From Acidobacteriota bacterium (lineage in GTDB: Bacteria > Acidobacteriota > Terriglobia > UBA7540): a DNA stretch of 5,257 bases. Where the stretch lies: positions 1 through 5,257 of the forward strand of contig JAKASH010000288.1 in the NCBI GenBank assembly GCA_021828225.1, written 5' to 3'. Positions 1 through 5,257 of this stretch are shown here, in pieces. Each line of letters starts with the position of its first letter. Positions within the stretch are counted from its first letter, which is position 1. The translations under genes were made by a program, and so were the position numbers. A model generated the notes under the pieces. It was not told where the DNA came from, did not search any database, and saw only the letters and a program-made list of their open reading frames with translations.

Positions 1-1173
1 CGAAATGGGATCCATGGTGACCGTGGTCAGTGGCACAAACAGGAAACCGAGGGATAATCCCTGCAGGAACTGGGCCCAGAAAATCTCCCAGTAGCCGACG
101 TTCAGGTTCAGCAAGCCCAGCAATACCAGCGACGTGGCACAGCCCAGCACGCCGATCACCAGAAGTTTTCGCGGGTCGAAGCGGGACATGATGACGCCGA
201 CAAAGGGCATGGCAATAAAAGACCCCAGCCCCCTCGGAAACATGGCGACCCCAGCCTGGAGAGCTGGATAGCCCAAAATTGTTTGGAGGAAGATTGGCAA
301 AATCACCAGGCTTCCATAAAGAACAAAACCAAGGATCGTCATGAGAAAAACGCCGGCGCTGTAGGTCCGTTCCTTGAAGGCCCGAAGGTCAACCACGGGG
401 TGGGCGACGACAAGTTCATAAACGACGAAGGCTACCACTGCGATGGCGGAGATGGCGGCCAGTCTGGTAATAAGGTGCGATGAAAACCAATCTTTTTCCT
501 GCCCCTTGTCCAGGACGATCTGGAGTGCTCCGACCCCTACCGCCAGCATTCCAATGCCCCAGTAGTCGATGCGGCTGGTGGCCCGCTTAATGTAGTGAGG
601 ATCGAAGACAAAAAGCTGGGTCATGATGAGCGCCAGAATGCCGATTGGAATGTTGATGTAAAACACCCAGCGCCAGCTATAGCTGTCGGTGAGCCAGCCT
701 CCCAGCACCGGACCAAGCATGGGCGCCACGACAATTCCGAGCCCCCAGAAGCCCATTGCCTTGCCGCGGTCTTCCGGAGGAAAAGACTCCAGCAGGACCG
801 CCTGGGAAATGGGCTGAAGTCCGCCGCCGCATGCTCCCTGGACAATCCTGAAGAAAACCAGCATCGGCAGGTTGGGAGCCAGCCCGCAGAGGAACGACGC
901 GGCTGTAAATCCGGTCACGGACGTCATCAGCATGCGCTTCCGCCCGAAATAGTTGGAAAGCCAGCCCGTGATCGGAAGAATAATGGCGTTCGCCACCAGA
1001 TAGGACGTTAACGTCCATGTGGCTTCGTCTACTGATGCCGACATGCTTCCGGCAATGTGCGGCAGCGAGACATTCACCACCGTGGTGTCGAGCACTTCCA
1101 TAAAGGTGCTCAGCATCACCGAGACGGCGATGATCCAGGGATTGATTTTCGGCTGTTCGAATTCTTTTGCCAT
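1..1173 (-). CDS. emrB: EmrB-type DHA2 (14-TM) MFS multidrug efflux transporter, C-terminus cut by window edge
   Basis: Inner-membrane proton-coupled drug exporter, the motor of the tripartite pump. I translated 391 codons from ATG at 1173 without a stop to base 1. E. coli EmrB is about 510 residues, so roughly the last 120 (final TM helices) lie outside. Visible family motifs: LDTTVVNVSLP in TM1 (res 28-38, DHA motif D1), GWLSNYFGRKR after TM2 (res 70-80, motif A), RIVQGACGG in TM4 (res 109-117, motif B), GPVLGGWLTD with WRWVFYINIPIG (res 154-178, motif C region in TM5), and LQIVLDKGQEKDWFSS (res 217-232), very close to E. coli EmrB as I recall it. The start lies 2 nt after the kinase-like stop; no Shine-Dalgarno is visible upstream, so translation is probably coupled. 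The N-terminus MAKEFEQPKINPW just before TM1 fits the family, supporting this start. Motif A has Asn74 where Asp is usual. Family assignment is secure; the substrate is unknown. Confidence 0.95.
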   Translation of the reverse strand, partial: MAKEFEQPKINPWIIAVSVMLSTFMEVLDTTVVNVSLPHIAGSMSASVDEATWTLTSYLVANAIILPITGWLSNYFGRKRMLMTSVTGFTAASFLCGLAPNLPMLVFFRIVQGACGGGLQPISQAVLLESFPPEDRGKAMGFWGLGIVVAPMLGPVLGGWLTDSYSWRWVFYINIPIGILALIMTQLFVFDPHYIKRATSRIDYWGIGMLAVGVGALQIVLDKGQEKDWFSSHLITRLAAISAIAVVAFVVYELVVAHPVVDLRAFKERTYSAGVFLMTILGFVLYGSLVILPIFLQTILGYPALQAGVAMFPRGLGSFIAMPFVGVIMSRFDPRKLLVIGVLGCATSLVLLGLLNLNVGYWEIFWAQFLQGLSLGFLFVPLTTVTMDPIS

Positions 1174-1175
1174 GC

Positions 1176-1799
1176 TCAGGAAGTGGGAGGCGTGAGCCCT
1201 GCGGCGCACAAGATGGTGTTTGTCACGGTATCCAGACCGATGACGGAAGAAATGACCACGTGATAGAGGCGGCGATCTTTCCAGTCCTCGCCATAGAAGC
1301 GATCAATATACGTGGCGCGCCGCCGGTCCATCTCCTCCATGACCCGCACGGCATCCGCCCCGGGAGCCAGGCGCTCGCGCAGCCGCTGGATTTTTTCATG
1401 GCGCGGCCCAAAGATGGAAACGTGAAAAGTGCTCTTGTGATGGTGAAGAATGCACTGGCTGCCGCGGCCGACAATCACGCACTGCCCGATCGATGCAGCC
1501 TCCCGGAGAACTTCTCCTCCAATCCTCGTCATGGCCTCGGAGTCGATGACATCGGTATCAACGGTCGTGGCTACTCCTTCATAACCGCCGCGCCACAGGC
1601 CCTTCACCAGGCGATGAAACCAGGGATCGATGGATTCGAGGAAACGGTCAGCCGTCTCAGGGTCGATTTGCGCCCGCTTGGCGACTTCGGTGACCAGCGA
1701 TTTGTCCACCAGCCTCCACCCGAGCCGGTTGGCCAGCCTCTCTGCAATCATTCCACCACCGCTGCCGTATTCGCGGCTGATTGTAATGACGTTAAACAT
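1176..1799 (-). CDS. Cytidylate kinase-like family protein (P-loop NMP-kinase fold)
   Basis: A 207-residue soluble protein without signal peptide or TM segment, so cytoplasmic. It resembles the cytidylate kinase-like family (Pfam Cytidylate_kin2), whose biochemical role is largely uncharacterised. Visible marks: N-terminal ITISREYGSGGGMIAERLA (res 5-23) at the P-loop position, GWRLVDKSLV (27-36), VIVGRGSQCIL (108-118), VSIFGPRHEKIQRLRERL (127-144, strand plus lid-like region), and RRRATYIDRFYGEDWKDRRLYHVVISS (159-185). True CMP kinases carry a GxxGxGKG loop; here the Lys position is Gly, which I believe is normal for this family. At the end VVISS replaces the more usual V-I-N-T. GAGAGG lies 5 nt before the ATG. 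The gene starts 10 nt after the adaptor stop and ends 2 nt before the transporter start, so it is co-expressed with the pump. Substrate is unknown: a nucleotide, a small molecule, or a regulatory role are all possible. This is not the housekeeping cmk gene. Confidence 0.88.
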   Translation of the reverse strand: MFNVITISREYGSGGGMIAERLANRLGWRLVDKSLVTEVAKRAQIDPETADRFLESIDPWFHRLVKGLWRGGYEGVATTVDTDVIDSEAMTRIGGEVLREAASIGQCVIVGRGSQCILHHHKSTFHVSIFGPRHEKIQRLRERLAPGADAVRVMEEMDRRRATYIDRFYGEDWKDRRLYHVVISSVIGLDTVTNTILCAAGLTPPTS

Positions 1800-1804
1800 T
1801 CCAG

Positions 1805-1810
1805 CCTCTC
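1805..1810 (-). promoter_or_regulatory. Shine-Dalgarno of the kinase-like gene
   Basis: Minus-strand GAGAGG ends 5 nt before ATG at 1799 and begins with the last base of the adaptor's TAG stop. It shows that the kinase-like gene has its own initiation signal, unlike the transporter gene that follows. Confidence 0.6.
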
Positions 1811-3060
1811 TACTTTCCTGTGATGACCGTGGGCTCGACGGACATCCCGATGCGCAACAGATGCTGCCGGTCCTGGCCCGGATCGAAAAGGATTTTCACA
1901 GGAATCCGCTGCACGACCTTGACGTAGTTGCCCGTTGCATTTTCGGGCGGCAACAGGCTGAACTTCTCACCGGTGGCCCCCGCAATATTCAGCACGTGGC
2001 CTTTATAGTCGCGGTCATAGGCATCCACGTGGATGGTGGCAGCATCGCCCGGCCGCATGTTCTTCAATTCGGTTTCCTTGAAATTAGCGGTCACGTAGAG
2101 CCCTTCGACCGGCACAACCGCCATCAACGCCTGTCCCGTTTCGACGTTCTGGCCCACCTCGACGGATTTCTTGCCCACGATACCATCGGCCGGCGCGCGA
2201 ACGGTCGTGTAGTCCAAATTCAGTTGCGCCTGGTCCAGGTTGGCCTTGGCCATCTTTACCGCCGCCTGTGCCGCGTCCGCCTCTGCCCGGCTGACCCTGA
2301 CGCGTTGAGGTCCGGTATGGGACGCTCGAAGGTCGGCTTGCGCCTGCGCCAGGCGGGCACGCGCCTGTGAAACCTCCTGCTGAGCCGCCATAGCGGCTGA
2401 TTGCGTTGCCGTCACCGCTGCAGAATCCGCCTGAGCTGTCTGCAGCGCATGGTCGTATTGCTGTTGGGAGACTTCGTCTTTTTTGACGAGCTGCGCGTAT
2501 CGCGCCAGGTCCGACTTTGCCCTGGCGTAATCAGCCTCTGTCTGTTTGACCCTGGCCCTGGCCGCCAGATATTGCTTCTCTGCGCCAACGATGGCAGACT
2601 GTGCCTGTTTCACACGCGCCTGGGCCGACGAGATGCCGGTTGAGGAATTGATGGAAGTAATCGGAACGCCGACGCTGGAAGCCTGGGCTTGCGCAACCGC
2701 CATTGCGTAGTCGGCCTGGGCGCGCTCAAGCGCTACCTGGTAGTCGGTTGGGTCAATTCGAACGAGAACTGTGCCTTTCTTTACGAATTCATTGTTTTCG
2801 ACCGGAACATCAATTACGTGGCCGTTGATGCGCGAACTGATGGGATAAATGTCGCCGTCAATCTGCGCATCATCCGTTGTTTCCCGCACCGAGTAATACC
2901 GCCAGACGAACGTTCCACCTATGAGCAGGATCAGTCCTATAATAAACAAGGCCCATTTGGCATTAGGGTGAAGTTGGAAAAACGAACGGCGCTTTTCGGG
3001 CTCGGACGCGCTCCCTTCGTTTTCGCCGTTTAATTCCAGAGTTTTTGAGGGCTCCGCCAT
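1810..3060 (-). CDS. emrA: EmrA/HlyD-type periplasmic adaptor (membrane fusion protein)
   Basis: Adaptor of 416 residues joining the inner-membrane transporter to the outer-membrane channel. In order: a cytoplasmic tail rich in charged and polar residues (1-35), one TM helix (about 36-54, ending VWRYYS), the first half of the lipoyl/biotinyl-like domain with TTDDAQIDGD and VPVENNEFVKKGTVLVRIDP (61-104), a long Ala/Gln-rich coiled-coil hairpin (about 105-285) with its tip near KKDEVSQQQYD (193-203), the second lipoyl half VRAPADGIVGKKSVEVGQ (287-304), then a beta-barrel domain with ANFKETELKNMRPGD (325-339) and NATGNYVKVVQRIPVKI (374-390). These last blocks are hallmarks of EmrA. Length is near E. 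coli EmrA (390), slightly longer in the hairpin. The ATG shares one base with the TAA of the upstream channel gene (TAATG) and has a strong GGGAGGA 8 nt upstream. Adjacent emrB and TolC-type genes confirm the role; the transported compound cannot be read from the sequence. Confidence 0.96.
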   Translation of the reverse strand: MAEPSKTLELNGENEGSASEPEKRRSFFQLHPNAKWALFIIGLILLIGGTFVWRYYSVRETTDDAQIDGDIYPISSRINGHVIDVPVENNEFVKKGTVLVRIDPTDYQVALERAQADYAMAVAQAQASSVGVPITSINSSTGISSAQARVKQAQSAIVGAEKQYLAARARVKQTEADYARAKSDLARYAQLVKKDEVSQQQYDHALQTAQADSAAVTATQSAAMAAQQEVSQARARLAQAQADLRASHTGPQRVRVSRAEADAAQAAVKMAKANLDQAQLNLDYTTVRAPADGIVGKKSVEVGQNVETGQALMAVVPVEGLYVTANFKETELKNMRPGDAATIHVDAYDRDYKGHVLNIAGATGEKFSLLPPENATGNYVKVVQRIPVKILFDPGQDRQHLLRIGMSVEPTVITGK

Positions 3061-4538
3061 TACTTATGTCCTCCCATCATTTGCTTGAACGTCACCTCCG
3101 CCAGACCCAGGGCGCGTGCCAGCGAGGCTTTCGCAACGTTGTAGCTGTAAAGACTGGAAATGTAGTTTTCGTCAGATGATGCGACCGCCTGCTGAGCCTG
3201 TACCACCTCGAGGCTGTTCACGACGCCGGCAGCAAATCGATCCTGGGCTTCCTTTAGCTGTTCATGGGCCAGGCTTTGAGTGCTCCTGGCGACGCGAACC
3301 TGATCTTCCGACGATTTCAGGTCCAGGAAGGCTGTTCGGACCTGATAGTCAATCTTGTTGCGCAAGTCCTTGAGTTCCGACTGACGCTGTTGAATTAAGG
3401 CATCGGCCTGCATTTCATCTCCGCGAACTTTTCCGCCCTGGAAGAGTGGGACTTTCAAATTGGCTTCAACCGTATAGGTTCCGTGAGAATCCCCCGGGCT
3501 CGGCCCGATATCCCCGTAGTCCGCATGGAAATTCAGGGACGGCCAGGCTTCGCTGCGCGCTGCCTTTTTTAAAGATTCGGCTGCGTGAACCTGCGCGAGC
3601 AGGCTCTTATAGTCGGCGCGCGTCGCCAGCGCGCTGCTGAGCGCCTGATCGAGCGTCATCTGAGGAGGTGGGGAATAGGGAACCTTGCTCGTCAGCTCAA
3701 ACCTCTGCGCGACCGGCAATCCAATTGCCCGCGCCAGGGTCAGTTTTTCTGTCTGGAACTGATTCTTCAGGTAAATCAGCCGCTGCTGTTCTGCTTGCAG
3801 CTCCACCTGGCTGCGGAGGACATCGATCCCCGGCACCATGCCCGCTTTTTTCATGTCCACGGCGCGGTCGTAAACCGCCTGCGCAGTCTTGACTTCAGCC
3901 TGTGCCGCGCTCACCCGGCTGGAGCCTGCCACTGCTTCCAGGTACAAGTTGGCTGCAACCAGCACGACAAGGTCGCGCGCGTTCTGATAGGTATACTGGG
4001 CGGCCTTGACGTTTTCGGCGTCGGCCCTTTCCTGGTGAAGGTCCTTGAGGTCCAGAATGGGCTGGTCCAGGTATCCGCGCACGTCAAACACACTGAAAGG
4101 GCCGATGATGGAAGGTATACCGGGAAAATTGGGGAAGCCAAGAGCTTTCAGGTTGATTTGTTCGCTTGTCCCGGAGGTTCCGGCTGAAATCTGCGGCAGC
4201 AGGCGGCTGAGTGCGCGGATCCTTGCCCCGCGCGCCTGGAGCGTCGCCTGATCGCTGAGGAGCAGGCCCAGGTTGTATCTCAGCCCGCGGTCGATCGCAT
4301 CCGTCAGCGAAAGAGGTAGTACACCGGGCTGCGCTGGGCCCGGCGGCACGCCGCCCAGGAACGGATTTTGCCCCGTCGCCTCCTGCATCGATGCCGACGA
4401 AGCTGCCGTGCCAGATTCCATTCCACTCTGGCTGGCCGAGTAGCCGCCCATGCTAGAAGTGGTCTGAGCGGCTGCGTAGGTACTACTACAGAGGAGTATT
4501 GCAAGTATAAGGGTTTTAGTCCGTCCACTGGTTATCAC
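3060..4538 (-). CDS. TolC-family outer-membrane efflux channel protein
   Basis: Outer-membrane factor; TolC-type proteins trimerise into a beta-barrel plus periplasmic alpha-helical tunnel that serves as the exit duct. With the GTG start chosen here it has 492 residues. An Arg/Lys n-region and hydrophobic TLILAILLCSS core (res 9-19) followed by YAAAQ form a Sec signal peptide, probably cleaved after AAA (res 22-24). Residues about 26-57 are a Ser/Gly/Ala/Met-rich low-complexity stretch. Two OEP repeats follow (about 76-275 and 293-478), with matching ends: MVPGIDVLRSQVEL...LTLARAIGLP (234-275) and GVVNSLEVVQAQQAV...KASLARALGL (438-479). A longer reading from TTG at 4556 is open, but GTG at 4538 overlaps the regulator's TGA by 4 nt (GTGA) and has GGAGAGG 9 nt upstream, whereas the TTG has no Shine-Dalgarno and would lengthen the signal peptide with MERNRS. 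It ends in the TAATG junction with the adaptor gene. Confidence 0.94.
   Translation of the reverse strand: MITSGRTKTLILAILLCSSTYAAAQTTSSMGGYSASQSGMESGTAASSASMQEATGQNPFLGGVPPGPAQPGVLPLSLTDAIDRGLRYNLGLLLSDQATLQARGARIRALSRLLPQISAGTSGTSEQINLKALGFPNFPGIPSIIGPFSVFDVRGYLDQPILDLKDLHQERADAENVKAAQYTYQNARDLVVLVAANLYLEAVAGSSRVSAAQAEVKTAQAVYDRAVDMKKAGMVPGIDVLRSQVELQAEQQRLIYLKNQFQTEKLTLARAIGLPVAQRFELTSKVPYSPPPQMTLDQALSSALATRADYKSLLAQVHAAESLKKAARSEAWPSLNFHADYGDIGPSPGDSHGTYTVEANLKVPLFQGGKVRGDEMQADALIQQRQSELKDLRNKIDYQVRTAFLDLKSSEDQVRVARSTQSLAHEQLKEAQDRFAAGVVNSLEVVQAQQAVASSDENYISSLYSYNVAKASLARALGLAEVTFKQMMGGHK
3069..3075 (-). promoter_or_regulatory. Shine-Dalgarno of the adaptor gene, inside the end of the channel gene
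   Basis: Minus-strand GGGAGGA, 8 nt before ATG at 3060, is the strongest ribosome-binding site in the window. It overlaps the codons for the channel protein's last residues (MMGGHK), so the Gly-Gly pair there partly reflects this signal. The adaptor may therefore be translated at a higher rate than its neighbours; that is inference. Confidence 0.75.
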
Positions 4539-5149
4539 GCTGCGATTCCTCTCCAAACAAGATCGAAAACGAAGTTGATGTCGGACTCGACGCCCTTCTT
4601 TGACCAGCCCAGGAGCCGCTGAACGATGATGCCTCGAATCATGTCGCTGATGGCCACGGCGGCCGTATCCGTGCGGATATTGCGGATGGTTTTGCCTTTG
4701 ATCCCCGCCTGAAGCGCGAGTTCCAACATGCGCGCCTGCTGGAGATACATGCCTTCAAATCGCCGGGGCATCTGGGCCGGATGGGTGAAGCCACTTCCGA
4801 GTTCCGAAAAATAAATTCTGAAAAAATCCCGATTTTTCTCGAAATAGCGGATCTTGATCGCAATAAAGGCCCGAACCTTGTCCTCGGGCCTCTTCTCTTC
4901 CGCCAGCCGGGTTTGGATCTCGTCGTGAAGTTCTGTGATGCCGTGCTCGAGGGCCGCCCAGTACACTTCCCTCTTTGACCGGTAATAGAGATATACTGTG
5001 CCTTTGGCGACTCTGGCTGCGGCGGCAATTTCGTCGACGGTTGCCGCATGGAACCCCTTCTTGGCAAACACCTTGCGCGCCGCTTCAAGCAACTCCGCCG
5101 TGCGGAACTCCTTGAGCACTTCCTTTTTGGTTCTCCCGAGAACGGGCAT
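4535..5149 (-). CDS. TetR/AcrR-family transcriptional regulator of the efflux operon
   Basis: One-component repressor of 204 residues from the ATG chosen here. The N-terminal DNA-binding domain is clear: helix 1 AELLEAARKVFAKKGF (18-33), then TVDEIAAAARVAKGTVYLYY (38-57) as the helix-turn-helix and SKREVYWAAL (58-67) entering helix 4. The rest (about 70-204) is the all-helical ligand-binding and dimerisation domain, with the common KNRDFFRIYFSE segment (105-116); it is too divergent for me to name a ligand. The frame stays open to a GTG at 5203 (222 residues), but ATG at 5149 has CAAGG 6 nt upstream, gives the usual short arm before helix 1, and leaves the inverted-repeat operator (5174-5189) outside the gene. 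It is first in the operon and its TGA overlaps the channel's GTG. Expected behaviour, by family analogy, is repression of the operon including itself, relieved by a drug-like ligand. Confidence 0.93.
   Translation of the reverse strand: MPVLGRTKKEVLKEFRTAELLEAARKVFAKKGFHAATVDEIAAAARVAKGTVYLYYRSKREVYWAALEHGITELHDEIQTRLAEEKRPEDKVRAFIAIKIRYFEKNRDFFRIYFSELGSGFTHPAQMPRRFEGMYLQQARMLELALQAGIKGKTIRNIRTDTAAVAISDMIRGIIVQRLLGWSKKGVESDINFVFDLVWRGIAA
4546..4554 (-). promoter_or_regulatory. Shine-Dalgarno of the channel gene, inside the end of the regulator gene
   Basis: Minus-strand GGAGAGGAA is a good ribosome-binding sequence whose GGAGAGG core ends 9 nt before GTG at 4538. It lies in the last codons of the TetR gene and just after the TTG at 4556, so it can serve the GTG but not the TTG. 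This supports moving the start to GTG and a translationally coupled GTGA junction. Confidence 0.7.
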
Positions 5150-5155
5150 GAATGA

Positions 5156-5160
5156 CCTTG
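5156..5160 (-). promoter_or_regulatory. Shine-Dalgarno deciding the regulator start
   Basis: Minus-strand CAAGG sits 6 nt before ATG at 5149. The competing GTG at 5203 has only a weak ACGGGT nearby. This site, with the operator position, is why the shorter reading of the TetR gene is preferred. Confidence 0.55.
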
Positions 5161-5173
5161 CCGGGCGATAAAA

Positions 5174-5189
5174 TGACTGACCAGTCAGT
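5174..5189. promoter_or_regulatory. Probable TetR-family operator: two superimposed inverted repeats
   Basis: The plus-strand bases TGACTGACCAGTCAGT contain two overlapping perfect inverted repeats with 6-bp arms and 2-bp centres: TGACTG-AC-CAGTCA (5174-5187) and ACTGAC-CA-GTCAGT (5176-5189), centres 2 bp apart. Short palindromes built from GACTGAC/GTCAGTC are typical TetR-family operators, as I recall. The site lies 25 to 40 nt upstream of the preferred regulator start and overlaps the proposed -10 box, where a bound repressor would block transcription. Binding by this particular protein is inferred from position only. Confidence 0.72.
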
Positions 5190-5216
5190 TTACTAGGCTT
5201 CACACCCGTTGTCCAA
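5187..5216 (-). promoter_or_regulatory. Candidate sigma70-type promoter for the operon
   Basis: On the minus strand, TTGGAC (5216-5211) resembles a -35 box and TAAACT (5192-5187, four of six consensus bases) a -10 box, with an 18-nt spacer. Transcription would begin within the inverted repeat, giving a leader of roughly 30 nt before ATG at 5149. The match is weak, and a promoter upstream of the window cannot be excluded; its overlap with the operator is the main support. Confidence 0.4.
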
Positions 5217-5257
5217 TCGGGCTTCTCACATGCTTGCGCTTGATTCGCGGGAAGATC

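Noticed and set aside
595..1011. A plus-strand open frame of 138 codons opposite the transporter gene
   Set aside because: Composition is an antisense shadow (Arg, His, Gln and Gly rich) and the minus strand carries conserved MFS motifs throughout.
1800..1809. Intergenic terminator or attenuator between adaptor and kinase-like gene
   Set aside because: The gap is 10 nt, with no stem-loop or T-run; it contains only the ribosome-binding sequence.
1167..1823. A 218-codon plus-strand open frame antisense to the whole kinase-like gene
   Set aside because: Its product has no recognisable domain and is rich in His, Pro and Arg as expected from antisense reading, while the opposite strand encodes a protein with clear family motifs and proper junctions.
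1630..2370. A 246-codon plus-strand open frame opposite the end of the adaptor and start of the kinase-like gene
   Set aside because: Spans the antisense of two well-supported genes and has no recognisable motif. Long antisense frames are common in GC-rich DNA with strong codon bias.
3585..4187. A 200-codon plus-strand open frame within the channel gene
   Set aside because: Antisense shadow of the OEP repeats with no motif or plausible ribosome-binding site.
4482..4502. Possible lipobox in the channel signal peptide (ILAILLCSS), as seen in lipoprotein outer-membrane factors
   Set aside because: The residues before Cys are Ile-Leu-Leu; a lipobox needs small residues such as Ala or Gly at -1. 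The downstream AAAQ site fits signal peptidase I better.
5204..5257. Possible divergent gene or extra operator in the right-hand edge (repeated GCTTGCGCTTG-like bases)
   Set aside because: Only about 50 nt are available, no start with a ribosome-binding site is visible on the plus strand, and the repeat is too short to mean much.

Overview
The window is one tightly packed gene cluster, all on the minus strand, encoding a Gram-negative tripartite multidrug efflux system of the EmrAB-TolC type. In transcription order (right to left) it holds a TetR-family regulator, a TolC-family outer-membrane factor, an EmrA/HlyD-type periplasmic adaptor, a small cytidylate-kinase-like protein, and an EmrB-type DHA2 major-facilitator transporter that runs off the left edge. 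An outer-membrane channel and a periplasmic adaptor require a double-membrane bacterium. The moderately GC-rich sequence, the protein style and the presence of a stand-alone cytidylate-kinase-like protein suggest a soil-type lineage such as Acidobacteriota. That assignment is a guess; no taxonomic marker lies in the window.

Layout. 5150-5257 is the leader: a plausible sigma70-type promoter whose -10 overlaps a pair of superimposed inverted repeats, a likely operator for the TetR protein. The regulator follows (start preferred at 5149), then the outer-membrane factor (start preferred at a GTG at 4538, overlapping the regulator's stop by 4 nt), the adaptor (TAATG junction at 3060), the kinase-like gene (10-nt gap) and the transporter (2-nt gap, no visible Shine-Dalgarno). 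No intergenic space is large enough for an internal promoter or terminator, so the five genes look like one translationally coupled operon.

How it would work: the transporter takes amphipathic compounds from the cytoplasm or inner membrane, the adaptor bridges the periplasm through a long coiled-coil hairpin, and the outer-membrane factor forms the exit duct. The TetR protein probably represses the whole operon, including its own gene, until an inducer (perhaps a pump substrate) binds. The unexplained part is the kinase-like protein between adaptor and transporter. Its family is recognisable, but it has no known role in efflux, and its coupling to the pump genes is the most interesting point here.

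No RNA genes, mobile elements, CRISPR arrays or notable repeats were seen, and there is no gene-free stretch longer than about 110 nt.
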